A stretch of DNA of 64,000 nucleotides from contig JAPTOF010000010.1 of NCBI GenBank assembly GCA_028554755.1, positions 4,014,001 to 4,078,000 of the forward strand. Reading direction: 5' to 3'. Source of the stretch: Cordia subcordata. Lineage: Eukaryota; Streptophyta; Magnoliopsida; Boraginales; Cordiaceae. This document shows positions 1 to 11,779 of this stretch, piece by piece. Each line of letters opens with the position of its first letter. Position 1 is the first letter of the stretch. Made by a program: the position numbers and the translations under genes. Under the pieces are notes generated by a model. The model did not search any database. It worked only from the letters and a program-made list of their open reading frames with translations, and was not told where the DNA came from.

Positions 1-816
1 TGCAGTGTGAAGTTTCCAGGGCCAGATGGTTTTTCTGGCATGTTCTACGACTCCTTTTAGGATCAAGTGAAAGAGGATGTTTTTGAATTTGTTATGGAAT
101 TCTTTCAAAATTGTAAACCTGAAGGTAAAATTAATCAGACTCTGATTTCACTTGTACCCAAAGTTGATCATCCAACAAGGATAGGTCAGTTATAGGCCAA
201 TTAGTTGTGCAAATTTTTGTTATAAAATTCTGGCGAAAATCCTTACCTTAAGAATCCAGTCTTTTTTGGACTCAATTGTTAGCCCTTTCCAAAGTGCATT
301 TATTAAGGGGAGGAGGATTCAAGATAATATTGTTACTGCCCAGGAGGTTGCATATTTCCTGAAGAATAGGAGGAATTCCAATGTGGGATATGCTGCTGTT
401 CAACTTGATATGAACAAAGCATATGATCAGGTTGAGTGGACTTTCTTGAAGGTGGTTTGTTAAAAATTGGATTTGATAAGAAATTTGTGGAATAGATCAT
501 GAAATGTGTCGTCACGGTTTTATATCATATTATTTTAAATGACGAAAGAACAGAGAAATTTTTTTCCCAAAAAGGTTCGAGACAAGGTGATCCACTTTCT
601 CCTTTTTTTGTTCGCAATTCTCAACGAAGCTCCCTCTGGTCTCATTATTGCCAAGTCGGTAAAGGAAATATTACAGGAATTTTGGTCACGTCCTTCTCTT
701 TCTTTATTTTGGTCAACGACAAGTCTTTGAATACGGACGCAATAGTTAGTGTAGTTAGCCTTGTACCAAAACACAATGAAAAAAAAAAAAGAAAAAGATG
801 TGTGAACTTAAATTAG
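1..816 (+). pseudogene. Decayed LINE (non-LTR retrotransposon) reverse transcriptase fragment
   Basis: This is the middle of a plant LINE ORF2 reverse transcriptase and is cut by the window edge. The first codons read KFPGPDGFSGMFYDSF and then meet a stop at about 58-60. The Y-RPISCANFCYKILAKIL block follows in another frame, then the motif A region with AVQLDMNKAYDQVEW around 400-445. A motif B region with SRQGDPLSPF lies near 565-600. The motif C region near 700-725 is degraded: where LINE enzymes carry F/YADD, the best frame reads LVND. At least three frame changes and several stops interrupt it, so it cannot encode an active enzyme. No 5' end, endonuclease domain or clear target duplication is visible here. 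The A-rich stretch at 780-795 could be chance or a truncated tail. The family assignment is firm and the boundaries are not. Confidence 0.85.
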
Positions 817-857
817 AGTCTGTTGCCCCAAAATAAGTCATCTCAAACAGTTTGTTA

Positions 858-967
858 GAGGGTGTTTGGCTTCTGTGTTTATAAATATTTAAATAATAAA
901 AATTATGTCAAAATGTTATTTTTAAAATGCTCATGAATACCCAAAATGAGGGAAGCCAAACACCCTC
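858..967. mobile_element. Short MITE-like element with perfect 16-bp terminal inverted repeats
   Basis: The left end GAGGGTGTTTGGCTTC (858-873) is repeated exactly in inverse orientation at 952-967. The 110-bp element has an AT-rich centre and no coding capacity. The flanks (TTA on the left, TAA on the right after one extra C) do not give a clean direct target duplication, so the superfamily is unassigned. Confidence 0.6.
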
Positions 968-3900
968 CTAATCTGCTGGCAGAAAAGTCGTCTTTTCAAA
1001 AATCACCTCTGGTCAAGATCGGAGAAGGACACAGCAGGAAGGGCCTAGTTCCCAAGGCAGTGGCAGGCCAACTGACAATGACTTTTGCATGCTCACTGAT
1101 CCGGACACTGCTGACATCAATCGAATATCAGTAAATGCCTTGCTCAGCCATTCGTACGTGTTTCCTTCAGCTATCGGATTTTTTTTAAAAAAAAAAATTC
1201 AAGGCTTTTAAAAATAATCTTTTAAAGCGTTTTTAAAAATACTCATTGCAAAGTTTCAAACTCCGCGAATAGGCTTCCAAATTCCATTTCGGAGATTCAA
1301 TCTCCAAATTCGGACTTTCTAACACGGTGGCAGCGATATTCCCCACTTTCAGAGATTAAAACTCCAATTCGTAAACTAAAACTCTAATTCAGAGACTGAA
1401 AATTCGTTTCGGAATTTGAAATGCTGAAATATCAATTTTCGTACCGACTTTTCGCAATTTGAAATGCCAAAATATTAATCAACCGTCAATGTGGTCATAC
1501 GGATTGATTCTCTTAAACAATTTGAAACTCTAAGAAAAGTATATATTTTTATTCTCATTTTTGTAATTTCTTTAAAAAATACTCTTATTTTTTAAGACAC
1601 TTTGAGAACAAGATATTTTTGAATGAAATTGCAAAATGAGGATTTTTTTTAAAAAAAGGTCCCAGCTAATAGCTATCTCTCCATTTCCATTTTTAAAAGC
1701 TTTCTTTTGCAAGTAACCAGGAAAATTGCAACGGCCGACGTGCATTCATACGCTATATATGTACAATTATTCAATTCTAATGCTGGCATTTTGGCAAATG
1801 ACTAAAAAGAAACTCTCCGGAGAATATATAATCATTTCTGGACGCTTTAACGCTTCCTTGAATGAATGCTGTTAGGCTGAGTCCAACGGCAATCCTAAAC
1901 ATAAAAAAACTCTATATTAAGAAAAGTAATTGATGCTAATGTGCTCCAATAGCTCTTCTATCTCATCTCCTAGAATTTAAGTTTTTTCAAAACTTCAAAA
2001 CAAAACACCCATGTATAAGGGTTTTTTTTCATCCCTTATAGTCAAAACCCAAATCTCATCCCTTATTCCCCATAACTTTAAGACTGCAATATTTTAAAAT
2101 AAGATAGTTGTTGGAGTAAAACTAAAATAAAAATTCTTTAAATTGAGAGTTTAATGAAAAATGGGAAAGCTGTTGGAGTATAACTAAAAATAAAGGATCT
2201 CAAATTATAAAAAAATAACTCAAATCACTTAAATTTAGAGAAAAAAAAATAGGAGAACTGTTAGAGACAGCCTTACAGGTCAATTTTTTGGATCTAAAAG
2301 GATATGAATATATTAATGGCTTTTCCGAATTGAGTTTTTTTTTCAAGAAAAAAGTAAAATCATAATTTTTTTTGGTAATTAGTATCTATATTGATTTTCA
2401 AAACAAGCTGAAATTATTTTTTGTATAAGAAAAACTCAAATTGAGCTATTCTCCATAAGTCAAAATTTTGAACTGCACAAATTTTTTCTTTTTTCAAATT
2501 TTATAGAAAAACTGAAATGCTTTTAGAAAATTAAAAGCAATCTAAATGAGCCCTAAGTAGTTTCATTTTCCAACAAATAATTTATTAACCCTGAATTTAT
2601 TTTTTCTTGTCATACAAAGGAATTAAAACACCTGTTCATAGCTATTATATTTTTTATTAGCTAGCTATAATATGGCTTTATTAATCGAACGACAAAAAAA
2701 TATGAAAACAGTTGCAACAATTTAATCATATTTTCTAAAAAAAGTTTGGTTTGTCCCGTTCTTCATATTTTCTCACTTATTATGAAATTTTTTTTTTGGA
2801 AAAATAGTAAAATGGACTTAGAAAACTTCATTCTAGTCAAGGTTTTCGAATCTTATTTATTTATTTATTTTTTGTTATTTTTTGACTGATAGCAGCTTGT
2901 TAAAATGGATTCCTACTCTATTTTCTGTTTCACTACTTTAAGCGAAAAGCCTTGGCATTAAATATAATTGCCTCTTTTTTCTTTTTTTTTTTCCCCTTTT
3001 CTTTAGGCTATGTATCATTTTTACAAAATTGAAGCACTCATTTCCTTAGACAATTGATACAAAGTACTTGCATATATCTTTATGATTAATTCTTGTTCAT
3101 AGTCCATTAAGTTATACATCTCCTCCAATTTTCGAATTCAAATAATATGTGGGAAGGGTTGAAAGGATACTATTTAAATTTACTATTCCTATTATTTTCT
3201 TTTTATTTTTCATTTTTCTGTGAGGAGTCCCAAACTTGTTAGGGGTCCAAAATGTCCATCAACTGGTCAATTATTCAAAAATGTTAGCATTTGAGAGCAC
3301 GCCATCAACTGGTCATTATTCAATATAATCTAATTGCAAGACTAATGACAGGAAAACAATATCCATATATTTCGGGTAAAACCAAAGAGACAAGACGAGT
3401 AAATTTATTTATTTATTAAAAAGTTTGGATATATGCATAACTGAAGGTCTTGATATGTTGGTATTTAGCCTTGTCTAATTATACACAGGTTGTTATTAGC
3501 CTCTAGCTTCCACCAGTTTATAATGGAGGTGAAGATATCCTCTTAGGAGGTGGCCTCAGGGTTGTTTTTGGAAATGGAAGCGGTAATCTTTTGCAAATTG
3601 CAAAGCCATAGCCAAACGACATATATGTTGTATTATTAGTGTGTTTGAAATGATCTTATTCGAAAATACTTATCTTATGGAAATTTAGAGATATTTTATC
3701 ATATACAACACGTATTTTATAATTGTAAAAAATAAGATAGGTACAATGCATTTTATTGTTGTAGAAAATAAGATAGGATGGATGCTTACTTGTTATAAGA
3801 TAAAAAGTATGATTTATTTTGAGTTTTCATTATATGCATGTGATAATATCTTAAATTTTATAAGATGTACCTTATGATTATAATAAACAGAGCATATGTC

Positions 3901-4011
3901 TGGTCAAGATGCATGGGTGTGCTTTCTTGGGCGCTAACACATAATTATCATCATCTTAGTAATTCTCGGGCTCGATTTTACTTAATGGGCTAAACTCTGT
4001 TGTAATTTACA
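968..4011. other. Non-coding AT-rich stretch
   Basis: I see no gene here. The stretch has long A and T runs and no open frame with recognisable protein similarity. It contains one degenerate copy of the foldback family (2329-2554, listed separately). The run of short GAGATT and CCAAATTC-like words at 1255-1420 looks like decayed repeat sequence, not coding DNA. Confidence 0.5.
2329..2554. repeat. Degenerate copy of the TTTGGATTGG foldback family
   Basis: The left end has decayed to CCGAATTGAGTTTTTT. The interior keeps the family order: a CAAGAAAAAAGTA block, TATTGATTTTCAAAAC, AAACTCAAATTGAGC, then TTTTAGAAAATTAAAAGC. The end reads AATCTAAATGAGCCC. It is recognisable only by comparison with the better copies at 9607, 18206, 42489 and 59651. 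Confidence 0.4.
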
Positions 4012-4077
4012 GACTGTTTGGCCCTGCTTATTATTTTGAGGCTTACAAGCCCCAAAATAAGCAAAACCAAACAGGCT
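4012..4077. mobile_element. Miniature hairpin element (CTGTTTGG...CCAAACAG)
   Basis: The 66-bp sequence is almost one inverted repeat: AGACTGTTTGG and GCTTATT-TTTTG on the left pair with CAAAATAAGC and CCAAACAGGCT on the right, around the centre GGCTTACAAGCC. The shape fits a very small MITE or its relic. Confidence 0.5.
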
Positions 4078-4184
4078 TTTAATTTGATCCTTGGGCTCGT
4101 TAGAAGATAGATTGACACTTGGGAAGAATGTCAAGCGAACCAACACATAATAGCATAGTTATGCTTCTGCAGAAGAGTCAGTGC

Positions 4185-4530
4185 GCATTTATATGCAGAA
4201 AAAAATCATGATTAAATATTAATTATGTTGCCATTGCCTAGGATGTATGAGAGAAATACATTGTATATAGAACTAATGAAAATGTAATGCAGTAATGCAT
4301 AAGTTGGAAAAGCTTTGGTGTCATTTGATTACATTATTGCAATTTACATATCAAGATTTGGTTAATAAAACATTATCCAAATCACAAGATTTTCTGATAC
4401 ATCTAATTGTACAATCAATATTATGGTACTGTTTTACCAAATTTTCTGACTTATTAAATATTAGAGCTACACGAAAATATAATTTTTAGACACAATTATC
4501 AAGTAATGCACATCAATGTTTCATGATGCA
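4185..4530. repeat. Dispersed repeat, copy 1 (partner at 11098-11390)
   Basis: This block shares long collinear stretches with 11098-11390. Examples are TTTATATGCAG, AATCATGATTAAATATT, CCATTGCCTAGGATGTA, GAGAAATACATTGTATA, TTGGAAAAGCTTTGG, GGTTAATAAAACATTATCCAAA and TGTTTCATGATGCAA. Neither copy has an open reading frame. Copy 1 abuts the MRS2-type relic. Confidence 0.55.
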
Positions 4531-4544
4531 AGTTGGCTGGTGCA

Positions 4545-5534
4545 AGTTGGTTCTGCCAGTTGGTTCCTTGCTTCACCAACGATAGACTCAAAGATATCAA
4601 GAGCTAGTCGGGCAAGTATTGCAACAGTTCACGCAAATTGATGGTACATTGAACAAATTAAACACGGTATGTGAAGGCCAATTTTCAATATTTTCTTGGT
4701 TCTTATACATTGTATAACTGTTATTATTTAGAATAGCAGTGTTTGATTTGTCCAAACAAATTGGAAAGAGAGTGAATTGAAAAGCTTTGCATAATGTTGC
4801 CCCAGAAAGGGTAATTTTTGCTGAGCCCAGAGAATATGGGATAAGATGTTGATTGAGTTACAATTGAGTCTACTAACAGTTTATTGACAGTCTTAAACTG
4901 ACGTCAATACATTGGGAGGAAATGAATAATCTTTCTGCAAACCCAAATGAAGAAGGATATGATCTGTGGCCAGCAAATCTATATCCATTCTTCTTATATG
5001 ACAAGTGACGACATCTATTTGTCTGAAATCGATGTGAAAATGTGGACTCACTTGTTTGCTTTTGTAGTAATATGCTAGTTTCAGAGCGGTGAGTGTCTAT
5101 GAGCATTTAAAAATAAATGTAGAAGTATTTATATGGTTTTTACCTCTTGTATCTATTTTAAATTTTTAGTTTGATTAACCAATTCTTTTCCTTAAAAGAG
5201 AAACTCTTGGATAAAGTCCTGCGCCACAATATTCCAATATAATTGTTTCTCGACGTCCATCAAAATATTGCATTTATAGTTGTAACGTGTATCTCAAAAG
5301 CCTTGGCATCGCTCAGTTATGAGTGTTAATCAAGCAAAGAAAATCAAGTAACACGTAATGAGGTTTGCAATCTTTATGAGTTTTGGTATGTATTGCTGTG
5401 ATGACGTCACTGTCAATCCTATGTTGTCAGAAGATTAATCATTTGACAAACTGTACATCGTATTTATCCAGAGACAGAGATTTAGCTAAACCGGAATTTT
5501 TGCCATTTGACGAACTGTGTTTTGAACTATATTA

Positions 5535-5580
<46 letters not shown>

Positions 5581-5935
5581 AACTAATGCTTAATGTTGAA
5601 ATATGCAGCTCCGTGAATACATTGATAACGCCATAGATTACATACACATCCAGGCAAAGTTTGGTAGCACACAAATTTGTTTGGTCATATGTTTTTCTCA
5701 CCTATATCGGGATAAGTAAGCTAATTTGTTTCTTGGTTCGAGCTTGACAATCATCAAAATCAGCTTATTCGGGGAGTATAGGCTTCTATATCAGAAAATG
5801 TTTTTCTTGTAGAGCTTCTTCTTAGCTATGGAAGTATATGCTTTTCTATTTATTCTTTTTTAGCTGGAATATTTGCCATGAACATCCCATATCCTCGGAG
5901 ATAAAATCATGGATATATGTTAAAATGAGTGAATC
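4545..5935 (+). pseudogene. MRS2/MGT6-type CorA-family Mg2+ transporter relic
   Basis: Three exon remnants appear in the correct order. Exon A (about 4548-4670) encodes ASPTIDSKISRASRASIATV, a linker typical of the MGT6-like branch, then after a frame change QIDGTLNKLNT followed by a good donor (gtatgtg at 4671). The acidic ELEMLLEAYF-type helix that belongs between these parts appears to be lost. Exon B starts after a TGCAG acceptor at about 5609 with LREYIDNAIDYIHIQ, matching the family block LREYIDDTEDYINIQ, and then drifts. Exon C starts after TTTTTTAG at 5864 and reads GIFAMNIPY, the CorA/MRS2 GMN signature region with the essential Gly changed to Ala. It continues with a stop, HGYMLK and another stop. 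The deletion, frameshifts, stops and lost GMN glycine show it is dead. An (AT)n run sits in the intron. I found no N-terminal exons or last membrane exon. Confidence 0.78.
5539..5580. repeat. (AT)n microsatellite
   Basis: An uninterrupted run of TA dinucleotides lies in the former intron of the MRS2-type relic. Confidence 0.9.
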
Positions 5936-6588
5936 CTAAACCTTTTACGTGTCAAGAGAAGTTGTGTGTGGTTTGATGATTTTGTGAGCTGATCTTTGTA
6001 AATTTTGTAAGTGACAATTGTATCAGCATTGATCTGTGCCGTGATATTCGTACTTATTTTCTTGTACACTTACCTTAAGGGATTGGACTGATCTTCAATC
6101 TTATAATTAAATAGATCAAGAAGGATTTGACAAATGGCTGTTCGTTGGACAATCAATTTATAACTATAAGATCATGAACACATTGTATGATATAGGATTC
6201 TTTGGAGCAGTATAATTTAAATTGAGATTATGCTTTATATATATACACATACACACTGAATGTTGGATTTGGTGTATGTGAATTTATTGGTTGCAAAAAG
6301 GATTGTTTTCCTGCCTTATATGGCGTCCCATTTGGTGCTAGTCTTTTTTTTTTTTTTTTCCCTTTTTATTTTGTTTGATTTGGTCCTGAGATTAGAGGTT
6401 ACAAAATATGAAATTTTCACATTATTATTACGATTTAAAGCAAAAGGGCTCAAATACTGAAAAGGAAAAAAAAAAAATCTAAATTGAAACGAAAAAGGGA
6501 AATAAATGAAGTGGGCCGAAGCTTAAATGAAGAAAATGCCCAATCACGACAAACCGTGACCTTTGCCTAGGCAAAACCAACAAACGCA
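5936..6588. other. Non-coding gap between two pseudogenes
   Basis: No coding sequence is recognised. This is the spacer between the end of the MRS2-type relic (+) and the 3' end of the ankyrin-PGG pseudogene (-), which converge. Confidence 0.5.
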
Positions 6589-8743
6589 TTAACGGCTTGT
6601 TCCCAGACCAAATGTCCCCTTTCCTCTGCATCTTTCCGATAAATAATTCCAAACAGATTTAAGTAATGCTCGTAGACCCACAACCCGATGCAACTTGTAA
6701 AAAGATAGAAAGAAGGGCAAAGCCGCCCAAACAGCAAACGCTAATAGCCAAACCCAAGGAGCCTTCATCTATAATGCAGTATACAATCCTGTAGTGAATG
6801 CAATCACCATTCCTATCTTTGCGATTAGTAGGAAAACCATTGCAGACATGTGACGATTTTCAAGCTTTTCCACTGTTTCCTCATCGTTGCTATCATAATT
6901 CATGAACCTATTAAATGCTACTGCGAAATGGAGAAAAATTAGAAAAAAGAGAGGATGCTACAGCAACTGCATCTGATACAACAAATGTTTTAAAAGCTGC
7001 TTTCTTTGATCAGAATCGCCATCCTTTGGTTAGGCCTTTTATTACCATCGTAACCACCCAGAAGGGTGAACCCAGCTGCAAAAGTGACTGTTGCAATAAG
7101 CGTTGCCACTATTAATTGCGTCTCACCAAATCTTCTCAAGTCTTCTGATGCTCTTTGTTTATCCTCGATCTCCTCTCTCTTCTCGTCTACTTCATTTCTT
7201 TTTCTATTAACATTTTCATTTATTAAGTTTCTGCTGTTGGCGCTAAAATTGCCTTCCACCAATAGTTCCACCAGGAGTTTGATCTGCATTACTCCAATAA
7301 GATCAGTTTAATTAGCGAAATTAAAGGCTTTTGACATACTAAAAGCTAGTATAATGATATCAAGTCAATAAATGGGAAAGCACATCTTGACAAATCCATG
7401 GATAATATTCAAAATGTGTACTTAAAAAGATAATGCTACTGGTAAGGATGCATGGTAACGCTAAGATTCGGACCCATTTTTAAAAGGAAAATAGCAACCT
7501 GTAGCGGAATACCTAGTGAAACTCGAGGAAAAACAAAAGAATTTTGAGGCGTGCAATGCTGTAGCAAAAACAATTGAAGAATTTATTTATGTGTCTTTGG
7601 ATCTTTATATTATACAGATAAAGTGAGGCATTCATCGCCACAAGAAGTTTCAATACTAAAAATACGTAACAAGTGTATATATGTTTGTTATGTGAAAAAG
7701 AGGGAAGAATAATAGTTAGCATGTGTACCTTTTCAGGTGAATCGATTTCAAGTGTATATATATGTTTGTTATGTGTAATCTTGCCGCACAAACTTCTCTT
7801 TCCCAATAATCAATAGAGTATTAATGTACCTAGTTACAATTTGGTGATATCATTTTTTTTATTTTATTGTGCACCACATTACTCATTGCAGAAAACAAAT
7901 TAAAATGCATCATTACGCATTTGATTTATTTTATGTCACATGTGAATAAGCATATCTAGTGGTCTACAATGCACGTAAGAATAAATTACTTACCACGATT
8001 TTTGCTTAATATTGCAGCATGTAAAGCCGTTCTACCGCCAGGACCTTCGTATCCTGGTGACGAGCAATTTTTTAAGATAATTTCCACAATTCCAGAAAAT
8101 TGAAAATAACGTTTCTCAACTGCTATATATAATGTTGTCTCATCCATGTTATTAACCGGATGTTTAAAACAACGATCTGAGGAAACTAATAATTGGACTA
8201 CGTGTTTGTGACTATTCTTCACAGCGTTGTGCAACGCTGTGTCTCCATGTTTGTCCATTGCCCACGTCATTTTTGTTAATATGTGGGCACCACTCTCGAG
8301 ATATTCGCTATCAAAACCTCGTGCACGTTCAATAAGTGCTCCGACAATTTTGACATGTCCATTTTTTGAAGCTATATGTAGTGCTGTCTCACCTAATGAA
8401 TTCTGCCAGGTAAGCATCAGCTCCTGCTTTTCAAAATACTGAGTGTCGAGGATCCCACGGACACAATCCTCAAAATCACCAAATTGGGACAAAACATGAA
8501 GCAAATTGCTGTTGCTTGTGGTTAAGCGGGAGGTAAATCGAGGATGTGCGTGAGTGGCGGTGAGAGAGAGACCAACGGCGTGGAAATCCAACGATCGCAA
8601 TATTTGTGAATCTGCCATGCGAATTTCGATCGCGTTGTCGAGTGTCTCGCACTGTCACCATTATTTCCTACAAGGACATCTAACTGTTGTTTGAGTTTAT
8701 CTAAATTGCCATCTTGTGCAGATTTATACAACTCAGGATTCAT
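6589..8743 (-). pseudogene. Ankyrin-repeat PGG-domain (ACD6/ITN1-like) membrane protein pseudogene
   Basis: Intact relatives are membrane proteins with N-terminal ankyrin repeats and a C-terminal PGG four-helix membrane domain, often linked to defence or stress. Here the N-terminus MNPELYKSAQDGNLDKLKQQ starts at 8743, but the frame changes between about 8660 and 8620. The ankyrin exon then runs to 7994 with LGETALHIASKNGHVKIV, HGDTALHNAVKNSHKHVV and GGRTALHAAI, ending in a proper donor (gtaagt at 7993). The PGG exon starts near 7283 with ETQLIVATLIATVTFAAGFT. It is broken by one extra base near 7005-7007 (after MAILI), one extra base near 6940 (after ASSLFS), and an in-frame TAG at 6769-6771 after TTGLYTAL. 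Beyond the stop, plausible membrane sequence WVWLLAFAVWAALPFFLSFY continues to a stop at 6589. A further ankyrin exon that relatives usually have between 7290 and 7990 is not apparent. Confidence 0.82.
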
Positions 8744-9383
8744 TTGGCTGCCATCGTTTATGTGGTTTCAGCAGGAGAACTTAGGGAAAAAAAAAAAAAG
8801 GGTTGAGCAGATTTATGCACTTGTGGCTATTCTATTTCTGAGCAAGGGTGACTCTATATGATTATGCTTTGGCCTTCTATATCTGCAGTCCTCAACAATG
8901 GAGCTGTTGGAAACATCTCAGAATCATCGTGCAACGCAGCAAGATTTCACTTTCTTGTCTTTTTCCTTTACTCTGGTCAACATGTGTTTCATGCATGATT
9001 TTTTTTTTTTTTTTTTCCCAGCAGGCAACGCGGTGTGCATCATCTTCCAGATGAAATATTTAAGACACAATAGTTGGTGCTCACCAGTCTTCCACGAAAA
9101 AACAATGAAAAAAAGGGGAGAAAAAAAAGGTGCACATGGTGAGATGCCATTTTCAAGAGATGTCAAAGATGCCAAAGCTGTGTACTCTAATCTTCTTATG
9201 CAGCTAAGTTATTTTTAAAATATGCTACAGTTTTGATAAATTAGATAAATTAATCCTCTCATCGCATTATGTTGTTCCTTGAAAATGTTGAAATTGAAAA
9301 TTGACGTAGTTTAATTGTACAGTCTTTGTTTATATAGTCCATAGATTAGGTCTTCGAAGAGCTAGACGAAATGAACTAATTTT

Positions 9384-9387
<4 letters not shown>

Positions 9388-9422
<35 letters not shown>
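9388..9422. repeat. (AT)n microsatellite
   Basis: A continuous TA dinucleotide run. Confidence 0.9.
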
Positions 9423-9427
<5 letters not shown>

Positions 9428-9604
9428 TATGACGTGAGTTAGATGGCAAAAGCCCTTGTTAAAGAATGACCCTAAAGTCTTTGTTTATATAAATCGAAAG
9501 TTGAGTAGTTTATACAAGTTCTTTTTTATTTACTCCATAGATTAGGTCTTCTATAAGATATGATTTAAAATTTTCATCATTTTTCTTCGTATGACTAGAC
9601 TTCG

Positions 9605-9832
9605 GGCTTATTTGGATTGGCTTTTTTTAAAGGAAAAAGTACTTTTTTCCTGAAAAAGTCACATTAAATTTGTAATAACTATTTGATTTAGCTTCCAAAA
9701 AAGCTGAAATTCTGAAAAAAAACTCAAATACAGCTTTTTTTAGAAACCAGAATTTTCAGCTTCTAAAAAAAACTATTTTTCAAAAGCTGTAAAAAAAAAC
9801 GCTTTTGAAAAAAGCCAATCCAAACGAGCCCT
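9605..9832. mobile_element. Foldback (MITE-like) element, well-preserved copy
   Basis: The left end GGGCTTATTTGGATTGGC mirrors the right end GCCAATCCAAACGAGCCC. The interior is also an inverted repeat: GAAAAAGTACTTTTTTCC and GCTTCCAAAAAAGCTGAAAT on the left echo TTTTCAGCTTCTAAAAAA on the right. The roughly 228 bp have no coding capacity. This is one of the clearest members of the family. Confidence 0.7.
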
Positions 9833-10852
9833 TCCCCACATGATACATAAAGTCTATTGCTAAAGAATGACCCAAAGAGTCTTTGTTCATGTAATATAAA
9901 TAAAAACTTGACGAAACTTATATAAGTCTTTGTTTATATAATATAAAATAAAAATTGGCAAAATTTATAAAAGTTTCGGTAACGCATACGATTACCCTAT
10001 CATCATATATTCTACTGTCGACATGTTCCTCAACACCTAAAAATAGCTTTTCAAGTAATTTTTAGTGTTTTAACTCCAAAACACTTGTGTGACAAATTAT
10101 TAGGAATAGGAAATAACTTGTGTGATGAATAACTTGGCTAATATAGGAAAATGTAAAAAAAATAATAAATAAAAGTGTGATGAATTACACACAATAAATA
10201 GTTAAAACAAGTAACAACCTTTCTGTATAAATTTAAACTTTTAAAATTATACTCCACATGTTAGGTTGGCAATGATGTAAATTGAATTGGTCAACAATCT
10301 TTTTTCTTTTCTTTTTATGTGTGCGCCCGCGCACAAGTGTGATAAAATCTCACCCAATAATATCAAATGTCCATTGTTAAAGAAAGACTTCGACTCCCAT
10401 GCCAGCTATACGCTACATTAAAAATATGACTTTGGATTCTTTGTATCACCCTCCTCTCAATATTTTATGACTAATGTAGGAAATATTAAAAATGTATGAT
10501 GAATTAAATGTCACATCAGTTTACAATAAAAAAAGAGAGTTCTCACCAAAAACTTTCTTAATTAGCTCCACTTGCAATTCCATTGCGAAGTACATTGAAT
10601 TCTAAAGTTAATTATGCAACTCATTTTGATCTTAGACGTCCACTAGGCTTCGGGCTACATAATTTTCTTTTGGGGAGGATTTTTTAGCTCACACACTTGT
10701 GAGCGTATGCCTCGGTGCAACTATAAAACCAAGTCAAAATGTTCTATATTGATACCCAAATAACTGGAAAGCAATGAAATAAATAGACACATGCCTATCC
10801 AGCTTTTTTTTAAAAAAAAAATGAAAAGAAGAAAGAAAATTGATAATATTAA

Positions 10853-11068
10853 AAACTTGTTTTGATTGACTTTTTTCATTAAAAAAGTACTTTTTTTATA
10901 AAAAAAATATATTATTTTTGTAATAACTATTTAATTTGACTTCTAAAAAAATTAAAATTCTAAAAAAAGTGTAAATACAACTTTTTAAAAGGCAAAATTT
11001 TTAACTTCTAAGAAAAAAACTATTAAAAAAATATTTTTTTTAAAAAAACAATACAAATGGCTCCTAAG
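10853..11068. mobile_element. Foldback element, diverged copy
   Basis: The family order is kept (TTTTGATTGACTTTTTTCAT, an AAAAAGTAC block, TAATAACTATTTAATTTGAC, and AAATTTTTAACTTCTAAG). The right end ACAATACAAATGGCTCCTAAG is degraded. Confidence 0.55.
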
Positions 11069-11097
11069 TAATCAATGAATACCTTAGTTATCCTGTC

Positions 11098-11390
11098 GAG
11101 ATGCCCGTTTATATGCAGCAAAATCATGATTAAATATTTTTTTTTACACCATTGCCTAGGATGTACAAGAGAAATACATTGTATAGAACTAATGAAACTG
11201 TGACGCAATAATGCAAATGTTGGAAAAGCTTTGGCGTCGTGATTATTGCAATTTCACATATTTACGAATTGGTTAATAAAACATTATCCAAACTAATTAC
11301 TAGATCTTTTGACACATTTAATCTTAGTGGTCGACTTAAGACAAAACAAGCAATGCAGATAAATGTTTCATGATGCAAATCAACTTATTG
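11098..11390. repeat. Dispersed repeat, copy 2 (partner at 4185-4530)
   Basis: Collinear with copy 1 over about 300 bp and in the same orientation, with small indels such as loss of one TA in the CATTGTATA stretch. It ends at the shared TGTTTCATGATGCAA, after which the two loci differ completely. Confidence 0.55.
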
Positions 11391-11779
11391 CTTATTCATT
11401 TTTGAAGTATCTACAACACCAAAAATAAATAAAGAATTAAAGAAAATAATTTGAGAACCAATTGAACATTTATACAACTTTGCTTTCTCAAAGAGCAAAC
11501 AAGAAAAAATCTACCCCAATTCAAACTCATTTTGCAGCAGGTATTTGTATGACATTAAAGGTACAAATTGAAAGGAGAAACGAAAAGAAATATTTAGTTA
11601 CCTTGAGCTCTTTGCAGCAAGCATACATCAACTCTAAGACTTATTCTTTCTTTACATCAATCAAGGGGCAATCTCATGATCTATACAATTGAGTAAAACC
11701 ATGCGCAGTAAAGGGGAAAACTGAGACTACAGGAGCAGACAAATAAGCTACATATTTACAAGGATCGCTTTTGTATTTC

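Larger units (their letters stand above)
8744..11779. other. Intergenic, repeat-rich, no gene seen
   Basis: The stretch separates the ankyrin pseudogene from the 3' end of the CDP-diacylglycerol synthase gene. It holds two foldback copies, an (AT)n run, and copy 2 of a dispersed repeat, all listed separately. Short open frames at 8898-9218 and 11462-11692 show no recognisable protein and include homopolymers; I do not call them genes. The last roughly 70 bases before 11780 are expected to be 3' untranslated sequence of the minus-strand gene. Confidence 0.5.

Noticed and set aside
5486..5530. PEFLPFDELCFEL, resembling the LPFEFRALE block of MRS2 proteins
   Set aside because: In intact proteins this block lies well before the QIDGT segment, but here it falls in the intron after it; order and length argue for chance.
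8898..9218. 106-codon open frame with a phenylalanine run
   Set aside because: The run is a T homopolymer and the rest resembles no protein.
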